Source: Shouchella rhizosphaerae
GTDB taxonomy: Bacteria > Bacillota > Bacilli > Bacillales > Bacillaceae_D
Reading direction: 5' to 3'
DNA length: 64,000 nt
Assembly (NCBI RefSeq): GCF_900142675.1
Contig: NZ_FRBS01000001.1
Coordinates: 1 to 64,000 of the forward strand
Shown: in pieces, positions 7,186-16,066 of the stretch
How positions within the stretch are numbered: position 1 is the stretch's first letter
Layout: the number at the start of each line of letters is the position of its first letter
Made by a program: the position numbers and the translations under genes
Notes under the pieces: model-generated
What the model saw: the letters and a program-made list of their open reading frames with translations, nothing else
What the model was told of the DNA's origin: nothing
Database searches by the model: none

Positions 7186-8388
7186 GTGAATGCATTGTCT
7201 AACACGTGGAAAGTCTATTTATTGGCTTTAGTTACTTTTTTAGTGGGTACATCAGAGTACGTTATTTCTGGCATCTTAGATAAAATCTCGGATACAATGG
7301 GTATTTCCGTTACTTCTGCGGGGCAGTTAGTCACGATTTTTTCCTTTGTATACGCCATTGGTACCCCGATCCTGATGGCGTTGACTGCTAAGGTGGAAAG
7401 ACAAAAACTGCTGGTTTGGGCGCTAGGTATCTTCGTAATTGGGAATGTACTGTCATTCGTTTTGCCTGGCTATGCATCGTTTCTCGCAGCTCGCGTCATC
7501 ATGGCTCTAGGCGCGGGAATGGTCGTGGTAACTGCTTTGGACATCGCCGCAAAAATTGCTGCTCCAGGCAAACAAGCAAGCGCGATTGCTACCGTGGTCA
7601 TGGGCTTTACGGCTTCCTTGATTATCGGCGTGCCTCTAGGACGTATCGTTGCAGCACAGTTTGGATGGAAAGCTGTTTTTGGTATATTGGCACTGGCCGG
7701 TCTGGTGGCTATGTTCGTTCTGTACGCCATCATCCCTCGAATTCAAGGGGATAAACCGATTCCATTGTCCAAACAACTTGCCCTTTTGAAAAAAGGAAAC
7801 GTAGCGCTAGGGCTTGCGATTACCTTTTTCTGGCTCGGCGGATACTCGATTGCCTACACCTACATTTCACCGTATCTACTTGATGTTGCCGGATTGAAAG
7901 AAGGGATGCTGAGTGGAGTGCTGTTGGCGTTCGGCATCGCTAGCCTGCTCGGATCCAAATTCGGCGGTTTCAGCACGGATAAATGGGGGGTATTCCCGAC
8001 ACTGTCAGGGGGGATGCTCTTGCACGTCATAGCGCTGCTTCTCCTCTCTTTAACCGTTACCTATACGCATGCATGGCTGCCGATTGTCATCCTCTTGATT
8101 TTGTGGTCGTTTGCGGCATGGTCTTCCGGTCCAACGCAACAAGTCAATCTAGTTCGGATTGAACCGAATTATTCTGGAATCATGCTAAGTCTGAACCAAT
8201 CCATGATGCAGTTGTCCATGGCTGCGGGTGCTGCAATCGGAGGCGTTATGGTCGACCGAGTGTCTCTATCATCCATTACATGGGTCGGAGTGGTTGGAGT
8301 CGCTATTGCGATCGTAATAGTGACGTTCTTGAGGGCGCGAATGAGTGCCGGCAGTCAAGGTATCGGAGAGTATCTGGATGAAGTTTAA
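7186..8388 (+). CDS. MFS efflux transporter, DHA1 family (PbuE/AraJ-like)
   Basis: About 400 residues with 12 predicted membrane segments. The N-terminal half aligns by eye with B. subtilis PbuE-type transporters (GTSEYVISGIL, SAGQLVTIFSFVYAIG, then LTAKVERQKL in the loop 2-3 region and VMGFTASLIIGVPLG in helix 5). These proteins export small molecules by proton antiport across the cytoplasmic membrane. The start is ambiguous. GTG at 7186 is only 2 bases after AAGGAG, while TTG at 7195 has an 11-base spacing. It follows the arsR-like gene and the palindrome at 7116, so its expression is probably released by an unknown ligand. The substrate is unknown. Confidence 0.8.
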   Translation: MNALSNTWKVYLLALVTFLVGTSEYVISGILDKISDTMGISVTSAGQLVTIFSFVYAIGTPILMALTAKVERQKLLVWALGIFVIGNVLSFVLPGYASFLAARVIMALGAGMVVVTALDIAAKIAAPGKQASAIATVVMGFTASLIIGVPLGRIVAAQFGWKAVFGILALAGLVAMFVLYAIIPRIQGDKPIPLSKQLALLKKGNVALGLAITFFWLGGYSIAYTYISPYLLDVAGLKEGMLSGVLLAFGIASLLGSKFGGFSTDKWGVFPTLSGGMLLHVIALLLLSLTVTYTHAWLPIVILLILWSFAAWSSGPTQQVNLVRIEPNYSGIMLSLNQSMMQLSMAAGAAIGGVMVDRVSLSSITWVGVVGVAIAIVIVTFLRARMSAGSQGIGEYLDEV

Positions 8389-8440
8389 AAAGGCATGCAA
8401 TTAATGAATTGAAGTTGCACTTGATGGCAAACGACTAAAA

Positions 8441-8472
8441 TGCATCATCTTCTAGTTTCGGAAGATGATGCA
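8441..8472. repeat. Perfect 12-bp hairpin after the MFS gene
   Basis: TGCATCATCTTC and GAAGATGATGCA flank an 8-base loop. No T-run follows on either strand, so it is a weak terminator candidate at best. Confidence 0.5.
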
Positions 8473-8700
8473 TGACAACTAAAAGACACGAGGAGAACCG
8501 TATCACAAATAGTGGTAAAGCGCAGGATCAAGGCTGTGATGATGGGTTCTGCAGAATTGGAAGAATTTAAGGAATCCAGTTTTATCCTAACCTGAAGACA
8601 AGAACTTGATTCCATTGATGGAAAGGACAGTGCTTGTTCAATCATCTACAGACCTGGCCCTAGCTGGGTAGGGAGGCGGTTACACACCTCAAATGAATTC
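8473..8700. other. Non-coding stretch, possible decayed reading frame
   Basis: No complete gene is visible. One forward frame reads coding-like in pieces (RIKAVMMGSAELEEFKESS, and later IIYRPGPSWV) but is interrupted by a stop. The YRPGPSW piece resembles YciI-like proteins. Too little remains to name the source. Confidence 0.25.
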
Positions 8701-10197
8701 CTAATCCGTAATGTCTCCGCACCAGCGAGTGATTCCTTCGTTTATGGTTTGCATTGGATTTGGCTCGGATAAAGAAATCGCCCAGGCAATATGTCCATCC
8801 GGCCGAATAAGCGCTGTATGGACGTCGTTCCAATCCGCATCAGCATCAGCCAAAGAGGCATGTACAACTTGAAGGTTGCTATACGTTTCCCATTGACTGC
8901 TATTCTGTTCATTAGAATGGAAATGCAACAGAAGAAAAGTACCTTTGTGCAGGAGCGAATAGGCGTTTATCAATTGCCCGTCTTTCAGCTTTAAGCGAAG
9001 ATCCTTGAACCGTTTCCCGTTTAAAGGATGGGAAGGGGCTTCGGCGTCGGGTGCATAATGTACATCTAGGGCGGAAATCTGTGCAGCGATTTGATAATTA
9101 GCCTCCGGTATTTGAATCAGATCAGCCAGCATGCTTCGCAGTTCCGTGATGGGAGGAGTCACATCCAGAAGCATGGTTTGGACTTCGGTATTCCGGAGCA
9201 AAGCCGTATTCCATGGGAAACGTTCGGCATGATAACTGTCCAATAACCAGTCCGGAGCCCAGCCTTTGATTGCCCCTGCAAGCTTCCAGCCTAAGTTCAT
9301 CGCTTCTTGTAAGCCAACGTTCATTCCCTGTCCACCAGCCGGAAAATGAATATGCGCCGAATCTCCCGCCAAGAACATTCGACCATTCCGATAGCGTCCC
9401 GCTTGCCGCGTCGCATTTCCGAAACGGGACATCCATTTCACATCGTTCAATCCTAGGTCGCTTCCGGTTGTACGGATGAGCGATGAACGAAACTCTTCCA
9501 ATGTTACGGGTTCATCCTTAGAGATGTTACGTCTCTCCATATCGATCATCAAGACCCGATAGAAATAATCATTGATCGGCATGATGCTGACCAAGCCTTG
9601 TTCTGTAATCCGGGAGATGACACTCATAGGAGCCAAATCAGATAGAACGGCATCCCCCAGAATAGCCGTGAATGTCGCGTCTGTACCTTCAAACGATATA
9701 TTTGCATGTTTGCGAACCAAACTTCTAGCTCCATCCGTACCTACCACATAAGCTGATCGTAATGTTGTTTCTCCATGAGGCCCGGCGATCTTAACGTCAA
9801 CCCCATCCTCATCCTGGTGCACAGATAGAGCCTCAACCTCTCTCCGGACCTCTGCGCCAAGGCTAAGCGCCCATTCCTCCAGCACCTTCTCCGTCTCACT
9901 CTGCGGTAAAAAGAGAGTGTGATTGGAAGAGGAATCCAATACCGAGAAATCTAAGGGGGTTTCTAGTCCGGCGAAATGGCCTCTCGAAAGTAAACGGCCT
10001 TGCTTGATTAATTGTGATTTCATTCCACGCATATCTAAAATTTCCAGGGTGCGTGGATGTACGGTAAGCGCCCGTGAATAAGGAGTTGTCTCCTTTAGTC
10101 GCTCAATGACGCAGGCCTTTACACCGGCTAATGCCAATTCCCCAGCCAACATCATGCCGACAGGACCGCCACCGATAAGGATGACTTCATATTTCAT
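8701..10197 (-). CDS. FAD-dependent aromatic monooxygenase (PheA/TfdB, rifampicin-monooxygenase-like)
   Basis: A 498-residue flavoprotein hydroxylase. The Rossmann motif GGGPVG is at residues 9-14, the DG motif GTDGARS at 153-159 and the GD motif GDSAHIHFPAGGQGMN at 278-293, followed by the C-terminal thioredoxin-like domain usual in this group. Such enzymes use NAD(P)H and oxygen to hydroxylate aromatic rings. Close architectural relatives include rifampicin monooxygenase (Rox) and polyketide hydroxylases, so inactivation of an antibiotic or a phenol is plausible but not shown. It lies downstream of the RidA-like gene in the same direction, opposite a marR gene across an intergenic region with three palindromes. 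Confidence 0.82.
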   Translation of the reverse strand: MKYEVILIGGGPVGMMLAGELALAGVKACVIERLKETTPYSRALTVHPRTLEILDMRGMKSQLIKQGRLLSRGHFAGLETPLDFSVLDSSSNHTLFLPQSETEKVLEEWALSLGAEVRREVEALSVHQDEDGVDVKIAGPHGETTLRSAYVVGTDGARSLVRKHANISFEGTDATFTAILGDAVLSDLAPMSVISRITEQGLVSIMPINDYFYRVLMIDMERRNISKDEPVTLEEFRSSLIRTTGSDLGLNDVKWMSRFGNATRQAGRYRNGRMFLAGDSAHIHFPAGGQGMNVGLQEAMNLGWKLAGAIKGWAPDWLLDSYHAERFPWNTALLRNTEVQTMLLDVTPPITELRSMLADLIQIPEANYQIAAQISALDVHYAPDAEAPSHPLNGKRFKDLRLKLKDGQLINAYSLLHKGTFLLLHFHSNEQNSSQWETYSNLQVVHASLADADADWNDVHTALIRPDGHIAWAISLSEPNPMQTINEGITRWCGDITD

Positions 10198-10221
10198 ATC
10201 AATAACCTCTTTTCTTAAACA

Positions 10222-10623
10222 TTATGGGAAGATCACGATAGCGTCTATTTCGATAAGCCATTCAGGATCGGCTAGCGCTTGAACGCCTATATAGGTACTT
10301 GCTGTCTTCGGCCAGTTAGGGCCAAACACATGAAATCCTGCCTCGAAAATAATCGAAATCAATTCCGGGTTGTGGTTTACCACAAAAATATTCATTTTTG
10401 CAATGTACAATGGATCCGCCCGCACGGCTTCCAATGCATACTTGAGATTGGTGAACACTTGAATCGCTTGCGTGTAATAGTCCCCTGAACCGATCAATGA
10501 TCCTGTTTCATCCACAGAAACCTGACCTGAGATGAAGGCCAGTTTGGAGGCAGTCGTTACCACAACATGAGAAATGACAGATGTAACCTTTTCCGTCAAT
10601 GTCTTTGGATTCACGATTTCCAT
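10222..10623 (-). CDS. RidA/YjgF family protein
   Basis: 133 residues with the chorismate-mutase-like fold typical of RidA (KLAFISGQVSVDETG, QAIQVFTNLKYALEA, VFGPNWPK, LIEIDAIVI). Classical RidA imine deaminases carry an arginine in a PxR(S/T) segment before the last strands. Here the corresponding stretch reads PKTAST, so deaminase activity is doubtful, as in other Rid subgroups. The frame is open 37 codons further upstream. The ATG at 10623 follows GGAGG by 13 bases and starts where the family does. It probably forms an operon with the flavin monooxygenase downstream. Confidence 0.75.
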   Translation of the reverse strand: MEIVNPKTLTEKVTSVISHVVVTTASKLAFISGQVSVDETGSLIGSGDYYTQAIQVFTNLKYALEAVRADPLYIAKMNIFVVNHNPELISIIFEAGFHVFGPNWPKTASTYIGVQALADPEWLIEIDAIVIFP

Positions 10624-10654
10624 AGGCCGGTATGCACCTCCTTCATTAATTATT

Positions 10655-10821
10655 GTTTCTTTGGAAACTCTTTTATTGCTTATAAAAAAAGGCGTGATAA
10701 AGGTTATATATAATTTTAGTTTCATATGAAACAATAATAGTGTACTGGGTCACTCTTTATCCTGTCAACCCCCATCTCAACATAAGCATATCCATTTGTT
10801 TCTCTTTGTTTCCCAGAAAAC
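10655..10821. promoter_or_regulatory. Three related palindromes, probable MarR operators
   Basis: Three dyads of the form GTTTC-N4-GAAAC lie between the divergent RidA-like and marR genes. They are GTTTCTTTGGAAAC (10655-10668), GTTTCATATGAAAC (10719-10732) and GTTTCCCAGAAAAC (10808-10821). The last precedes TATAAT (10831) of the marR promoter. Two are flanked by TTG or CAA, extending the dyad. Confidence 0.6.
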
Positions 10822-10867
10822 AATCTATGATATAATATAATAAATAAGTCAAGGAGCGAGCATAAGC

Positions 10868-11344
10868 ATGGATACTGCCAATAAAAACAAAAACGCCATT
10901 CATGAATTATTCGTTCAGTTTCTTGAGCGAAAAGAGCAATATGAAACTCGAATAACTGCCACATACCTGGAGGATATCCGGAAGCATATTGAATCGGAAT
11001 TCACTTTGAATATGACGGAACTGCACACGATTGCGTGTATCGGTGAATGGGAGCCAATCAATGTCACAACCCTCGCGGAAAGGATAAATGTAAGCAAAGG
11101 GAATACCTCCAAAATTACAAATAAATTACTTAAAGCAGGTTGGGTGCGAAAAGCCCAACTCAACGATAACAAAAAGGAAGTGTATTTTCGGCTAACGCCT
11201 GTCGGCAAAAAGCTGTTTGCTGCTCATGAGGAGCTCCACGTGAAGGAAAAGCAACGGATGTACGAGTTTTTGGAAAGATACAACGAACGTGAGCTTGAAT
11301 TTATCAAACAGCTGTTTGGGGATATGGTTGACTTCTATTGCTGA
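10868..11344 (+). CDS. MarR family transcription regulator
   Basis: 158 residues. The winged helix at about residues 45-115 includes INVTTLAERINVSKGNTSKIT as the helix-turn-helix and KAQLNDNKKEVYFRLTPVG as the wing. Flanking helices form the dimer interface. RBS AAGGAG is 9 bases upstream of the ATG. It is divergent from the RidA-monooxygenase pair and shares three palindromes with it, the usual arrangement for a repressor released by an aromatic or oxidising ligand. The ligand is not known. Confidence 0.85.
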   Translation: MDTANKNKNAIHELFVQFLERKEQYETRITATYLEDIRKHIESEFTLNMTELHTIACIGEWEPINVTTLAERINVSKGNTSKITNKLLKAGWVRKAQLNDNKKEVYFRLTPVGKKLFAAHEELHVKEKQRMYEFLERYNERELEFIKQLFGDMVDFYC

Positions 11345-11367
11345 CGTACCTCAAGAAACCAGAAAAA

Positions 11368-11456
11368 AGTTTTTACCAATTTTCGAATCCTATTCTGAGA
11401 CGGAGTTACGAACGATCGGAAAATTTATGAGTGATTTGTTGGCGCGTGCCGAATAA
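11368..11456 (+). pseudogene. C-terminal remnant of a MarR-like regulator
   Basis: The frame reads PIFESYSETELRTIGKFMSD followed by LLARAE and a stop, which resembles the C-terminal dimerisation helix of MarR proteins. No start or DNA-binding domain is present in frame. Confidence 0.4.
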
Positions 11457-11481
11457 CTCTAGGGAAGGGAAGTTAGGGAGA

Positions 11482-11720
11482 ATGACAACCTTAAAGATTG
11501 AGGATTTAAGATCCAAGATTGGCGGGAAGTAGATTTTAAAAGGGCTTACACTGGAGGTTCATGGCGGCGAGATTCATGCGATTATGGGGTCTAATGGGAC
11601 GTGAAAAAGCACATTGGCTTCGGCCTTAATGGGCCATCCCAAATGCGAAGTTACGGATGGCAAGGTGACATTGGACGCGGACCTTAACCCAAATCTGTAT
11701 GCAGAACGGGTTTGTAGTAG
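11482..11720 (+). pseudogene. sufC: Decayed sufC (Fe-S cluster assembly ATPase) fragment
   Basis: The frame from ATG 11482 reads TTLKIEDL, then GGK-stop-ILKGLTLEV, then HGGEIHAIMGSNGT-stop-KSTLASALMGHP, then EVTDGKVTLD. This is the N-terminal part of SufC, whose Walker A is GPNGTGKST. Two in-frame stops are present (TAG where a Glu is normal and TGA in place of the Walker A glycine), and the rest of the gene is missing after about residue 80. A GGGAG-like RBS remains upstream. The homology ends where the frame runs into the lipoprotein gene. Confidence 0.8.
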
Positions 11721-11784
11721 AACGAATGGAATAGGCTCAATAATCACTTATAATTTCAGTAATAGTTGGTGGTGTAGAAAATCA

Positions 11785-12708
11785 ATGAACGTATTTTCTA
11801 AAAGAACAAAAATGGTATTTGTATTGCTCATTTTATTATTAACGATTACAGGATGCTCCACCAAAATGCCTATATCTTCAAATGAAAATCAATCTTTATC
11901 TGATCAACCTCAAAATACGAAATCTGTAGAAAATGCTGTACCTGAAACACCAGTTGCCGAAGTGAAGGACATACCACCAAACAAACCGGTTGATTATGAT
12001 CCTGCCTGGCCGGACCGTTCGGTGAAGTCTTCTAACGGGCATCTTGTGAATACTTGTGTTCCGGATGAGCTGCGAAATAAAGCAACTACATTAACAACCA
12101 GTGATGGGGTGTATCTGTCTGCACTTGTGCTTGGCAGTGGAGATAAAGGAGTCCTGCTTGCACACGAGCAAGGCTATAACATTTGCTCTTTTCTAGACAT
12201 GGGAACTGAACTGGCTGACAGTGGGTATCTGGTTGTTATTCCTGAATATCGTAATCACGGTGCCTCACAGAATTTTCCGGAGGATAATCAGAATATAGAT
12301 CGTGATGCAGATGCAGCCTTAGGTGAACTCGAGCGATTGGGTGCAAAAAGAGTATTTTTGGCAGGAGCATCATGTGGCGGTAGTACAGCAATCATTGCAG
12401 GCGTTCGTCAGGCGCTGCCTATTGAGGGGCTGATTATTCTTTCTTCTCCTGCACAATGTGGGCCCCTTGATTCAATGCCGAGCGTTGAGAAGATTAAAGC
12501 ACCGTCCATGTTTGTTTTTTCACCTGGCGATTATGGAGGCTCAATTGAAAAAGAAGTGCGCCAATTATATCAAGCATCTGGAGCAACGGATAAAGAGCTA
12601 ATTGTGGATGAGAGTGGTTATCACGGCACAGATATGTACCATAGGGGAGAGCACGGTGATGCCTTAAAGTCCAAGCTTATTGACTTTGTTAAAAAGGTAT
12701 TTAATTAA
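11785..12708 (+). CDS. Lipoprotein with alpha/beta-hydrolase fold
   Basis: About 307 residues. A type II signal peptide ends in the lipobox LTITGC (Cys24), so the protein should be lipid-anchored on the outer face of the membrane. A low-complexity linker (about 30-70) leads to an alpha/beta-hydrolase domain with GASCGG (nucleophile Ser196), DYGG around the acid residue and a C-terminal SGYHG histidine motif. Dienelactone-hydrolase-like esterases are the nearest type. The frame is open upstream into the sufC remnant, but the signal peptide fixes the start at ATG 11785. No good RBS is visible there, so expression may be weak or altered. The substrate is unknown. Confidence 0.7.
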   Translation: MNVFSKRTKMVFVLLILLLTITGCSTKMPISSNENQSLSDQPQNTKSVENAVPETPVAEVKDIPPNKPVDYDPAWPDRSVKSSNGHLVNTCVPDELRNKATTLTTSDGVYLSALVLGSGDKGVLLAHEQGYNICSFLDMGTELADSGYLVVIPEYRNHGASQNFPEDNQNIDRDADAALGELERLGAKRVFLAGASCGGSTAIIAGVRQALPIEGLIILSSPAQCGPLDSMPSVEKIKAPSMFVFSPGDYGGSIEKEVRQLYQASGATDKELIVDESGYHGTDMYHRGEHGDALKSKLIDFVKKVFN

Positions 12709-12914
12709 AGTAAATACCTTTTGTAACAAAACCGTGGTTGATAAGGATTGTCATTCCGCCAAAGGTGCCTTCAAGGTCAAGAGCAAGCCGCTCGTTTCCC
12801 GACAGGGGAACTGAGCGGTAACATGATGCAGGATCAGGGGATGACCACGATCTATCTACTTTTCTTATTATCTGCTAGACAGTGTATTTAGATTTGTTTC
12901 GAAACGGTTCTGAT

Positions 12915-14072
12915 TCACCAGCTTTTCGTTCTAAAAGATCTGAAGAATGCGCGAATGTCATCGGCAAAAAGCTCTGGTTCCTCTAGAGCGGTAAAATGTC
13001 CGCCGCGAGGCATCGAAGTCCAGCGGGTTACATTCAGGTTGCGCATGGCCCATTCCTTAGGCGGCAACAGGATATCCGCCGGGAATAGGGCAAGGCCAGT
13101 CGGAACCTCGATGTAGCCGATTGGCGGCAAAGAATGCGCATTATCATAATACATATGCGCTGTCGATCCTATGGTGTTCGTCACCCAATACACCATAATA
13201 TGCGTAAGGAGTTCATCCTCGCTGAATTTTTGCGCAAGATCGCCGTTACAATCGCTCCATGATCGGAATTTCTCCGTCATCCAACCGGCCAAACCTACGG
13301 GCGAGTCGGAAAGTCCATATGCGAGGGTTTGGGGGCGCGTCGATTGAATGGACATATAGCCGCCCTCCTGAGCCATCCATGCCGAAGCCTTATTCTTGTA
13401 TTGCCGTTCTTCTTCCGAAAGCGTGCCCTGGTCAGATGAAGCTATGAGATCTCGGATAATCCCGATATCGGTCAGATGGATTCCGTATAACCGTTCGGGA
13501 TGGTTTGCCGCCAGGTATCTAGTCACACCGGAGCCTATATCCCCGCCGGCGGCAGCGAATTTACTGTAGCCTAATTTTTCGGTCATGAGCTTAGCCCACA
13601 TTTCGGCGACACGAAAATTGTTGACCCCGAGGTGTTTAGGGCGGCTGGAGAATCCAAAGCCAGGTAATGAAGGGACGATTACGTCAAAAGAGTCCTCGGG
13701 GTTGCCACCATGGCTGGCCGGATCTGTAAGTAGCGGGATGATTTTGTGGTAACGAAGGTAACTGTCGGGCCATCCGTGAGTTAGAATCAGGGGCAAAGGG
13801 TCAGGACCTTTGCCGCGTTCATGTACGAAGTGCACGTCGATCCCATCGATCTTGCAGCGAAACTGGGAGAAGCGGTTCAACTTGGCTTCTTGTGCGCGCC
13901 AATCATAATGGTCCCTCCAATACGAAACTAACGATTTTAAGTAATTTAATTCCGTGCCCCGTTCCCAATCCGCATTTTCCAATTGATCCGGCCAACGGAT
14001 GTGATTGATTCTGTATTGCAGATCGTTCAGGATTTCATCAGAGACCTGGATTTGAAAACGTTCAATCGTCAA
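12915..14072 (-). CDS. Epoxide hydrolase (microsomal-type, EHN domain)
   Basis: 385 residues. The N-terminal EHN segment (about 1-105: F.I.VSDEILNDLQYRI..WPDQ) is followed by an alpha/beta-hydrolase domain. HGWPDS (99-104) carries the oxyanion-hole region, the nucleophile Asp178 lies in GGDIGS and the catalytic His359 in RGGHFTALEEPE. These enzymes add water to epoxides to give diols and act on xenobiotics or lipid epoxides. The start is a TTG codon with GGAGAG upstream. It stands alone, with decayed SDR genes behind it. Confidence 0.85.
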   Translation of the reverse strand: MTIERFQIQVSDEILNDLQYRINHIRWPDQLENADWERGTELNYLKSLVSYWRDHYDWRAQEAKLNRFSQFRCKIDGIDVHFVHERGKGPDPLPLILTHGWPDSYLRYHKIIPLLTDPASHGGNPEDSFDVIVPSLPGFGFSSRPKHLGVNNFRVAEMWAKLMTEKLGYSKFAAAGGDIGSGVTRYLAANHPERLYGIHLTDIGIIRDLIASSDQGTLSEEERQYKNKASAWMAQEGGYMSIQSTRPQTLAYGLSDSPVGLAGWMTEKFRSWSDCNGDLAQKFSEDELLTHIMVYWVTNTIGSTAHMYYDNAHSLPPIGYIEVPTGLALFPADILLPPKEWAMRNLNVTRWTSMPRGGHFTALEEPELFADDIRAFFRSFRTKSW

Positions 14073-14210
14073 AATGATTTCTCTCCTCTTCTTAATACAT
14101 CGTCATTATATCCCTCAAGCTGGTGTGATACGCTGGCATAAATCAATATTTTAACGGACAGAAAGCTCTAATCGTTTCCTCAAATCGTACCATAAAGTTT
14201 TCAGCACGTC

Positions 14211-14290
14211 CTAAATGAATTCACCATTAACACGGATGGTTTGTCCCGTAACCCGCTCTGTAGTTGAAACGGAGAACTGTATCAAAGTAA
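14211..14290 (-). pseudogene. C-terminal remnant of a short-chain dehydrogenase
   Basis: The minus-strand frame reads STTERVTGQTIRVNGEFI and stop. This is the usual C-terminal end of SDR family oxidoreductases. Nothing else of the gene remains in frame. Confidence 0.4.
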
Positions 14291-14399
14291 CGGCAAGTTT
14301 TAAAAATGCTCCCCTTTAAGTAAGCAAGTTTAATAAATAAACCGGCTACTTGCAGAGGAGCATACCAGTTATCGTGGATGCCGAATTTTTTGGTGTCCT

Positions 14400-14663
14400 T
14401 TACAAGGGTTTTACCACATCATCTGAATCCGTGGAGTAAGCCAGCTCTTTCTGTGCTTCCAGAGCGGCCAGTCTGTCCAAAAGGACTGTCCGGATTTGGT
14501 CATAGGCGTCACTGCCCAACGCCATACGTAGCGGGCCCTCTCCCTGGTTGACTCGGCCAATAATCTGCTGCGCCATTTTATCCGGATCGCCGACACTGGG
14601 GCTGAACAAATTTCCGAACTGGGTTTGGATAATCTTCAGCGAAAGAAATACTTTGCGAAGCAA
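14400..14663 (-). pseudogene. C-terminal remnant of a second SDR oxidoreductase
   Basis: 87 codons read GDPDKMAQQIIGRVNQGEG, LRMALGSDAYDQIR and ending STDSDD. This is the C-terminal helix pair of the NAD(P)-dependent SDR subgroup whose tail reads LPLGSDA...STDFDD. The Rossmann domain and the catalytic YxxxK are missing, so it is a truncated gene. Confidence 0.55.
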
Positions 14664-14741
14664 ATATGAACCTCAAAAAGTCAGCCACCTGGCTCTGGAA
14701 GTCAGGTGGCCAAGGCTGGCGGTTCAATGGATTTTTCCTTT

Positions 14742-16049
14742 TCATACACTAGATTTCCTGTAGTAATTTTCCTGTAGTAATGCTTTTAATCCTGCCGTAT
14801 TTATTACATTCCATGGAGTATTTAATTCTGGTTGAAAGAAGAAATCGGCATAGGCCAATTGTTCTAATGTGCATCCAGTTTGAATCGCAAGGGAGACCGT
14901 ATTAATAGTAGCAGTCAAATCAACTTTAGACATGATTTGTCCTCCTAAAATCTCTAAAGTTGTTGGATCGTAAACCAGCTTGAACATAACGATCGTCTCC
15001 GGAGAAAACAAGGGCGTCTCTTGTTCCAAGTAAACAGATTTTATTTCAATGCCAAGCTTTTTTGCCGTTTTATCATTCAAACCAGTTGTAGCGAAATAAT
15101 AATCGAAGATATGCGCACCTGAAGAGCCTTGTACACCAGGAAGCGGATGAATGGCTTCGAATAAATTTTTTACTGCATAATGTGCTTGACGGCGCGCGTT
15201 GGTTCCTAATGAAACATTCATCCGCATTTTACCGGGATTGTACCAAACCGTTGTTGCATCCCCAATGGCGAAAATATCGGGATCGCTTGTACGCATGTAT
15301 TCATCTGTTTTAATTCTGCCATCCGGCCATAATTCCACTGCGCCTCGCAACCATTCCGTGTTGGGACGATTACCGGCAGACAAGATGACTAAGTCAGCTG
15401 AATAGGTGCCTTTTGTAGTTACAACCTCGATGACTCTATCATTTTCATCGCCAACAAATTCGGTGATCGAGTTGCCTAGTACCAATTCCACATCTCGATC
15501 TTTCATTTCTTTTTCAAGTACATCCGTAAATTCTTTATCTAAATAGGAGCTTAAAGGACGATTGTTGATGTCCATTAACGTAACCTTTTTCCCTGATTCG
15601 GCAAATAATGAAGCTGCTCCAGTCCCAATGTATCCTGCGCCAACAATAACAACGTTTTTAATATTTGGATCTGCAGCATGTTTTCTCATATTAAATAGAT
15701 CTTGTCGACTGCTCATCGTACCGATGTTTTTTAAATGATGTCCAGGGACAGGAAGAATAAAGGGCTTTGCACCAGGACTTAAAATGATTTTGTCATAACC
15801 CTCCTTGCGCGTTTCCCCTGTCGCATGATCGAATATTTCCACTTGGTGTTTGCCAGGTTCTACTTTCGTTATTTCAGTGTTGCTGAAGATGGTTACTCCT
15901 TGTTGTTGAATGGATTCAAGATCCTTGGCCGAAGTGGAGGAGAAGTCTCCTTTGTCATACCATTGAACGTTTACTTCTGGACACATCATTCGTAATGCCT
16001 CAACTGCTTCAATACCTCCATGGGATGCTCCTAAAACAATAGTTTTCAT
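14742..16049 (-). CDS. NADH oxidase/CoA-disulfide reductase-like flavoprotein lacking the redox cysteine
   Basis: About 435 residues. It has an N-terminal FAD-binding GASHGG (7-12), a second dinucleotide motif GAGYIG (137-142), SAGNRPNTEWL, AIGD (FAD) and the C-terminal dimerisation domain of the Nox/Npx/CoADR family. Family members have a catalytic cysteine in an SFLSCG motif near residue 42. Here the region reads YDKGDFSSTSAKDLESI, so about 17 residues including the cysteine are missing without a frameshift. Peroxide or four-electron oxygen reduction should be lost, though FAD/NADH reductase activity may persist. The ATG at 16049 with GGAGAGG upstream is preferred over a longer frame. It is divergent from a TetR gene and shares four operators with it. 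Confidence 0.75.
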   Translation of the reverse strand: MKTIVLGASHGGIEAVEALRMMCPEVNVQWYDKGDFSSTSAKDLESIQQQGVTIFSNTEITKVEPGKHQVEIFDHATGETRKEGYDKIILSPGAKPFILPVPGHHLKNIGTMSSRQDLFNMRKHAADPNIKNVVIVGAGYIGTGAASLFAESGKKVTLMDINNRPLSSYLDKEFTDVLEKEMKDRDVELVLGNSITEFVGDENDRVIEVVTTKGTYSADLVILSAGNRPNTEWLRGAVELWPDGRIKTDEYMRTSDPDIFAIGDATTVWYNPGKMRMNVSLGTNARRQAHYAVKNLFEAIHPLPGVQGSSGAHIFDYYFATTGLNDKTAKKLGIEIKSVYLEQETPLFSPETIVMFKLVYDPTTLEILGGQIMSKVDLTATINTVSLAIQTGCTLEQLAYADFFFQPELNTPWNVINTAGLKALLQENYYRKSSV

Positions 16050-16066
16050 TATTACCTCTCCTTTAA

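Noticed and set aside
9122-9436. Minus-strand frame inside the monooxygenase gene
   Set aside because: It is a shadow in another frame of a clearly coding region.
11614-11784. N-terminal 57 codons of the long frame ahead of the lipoprotein
   Set aside because: They are the tail of the sufC remnant. The signal peptide begins at 11785.
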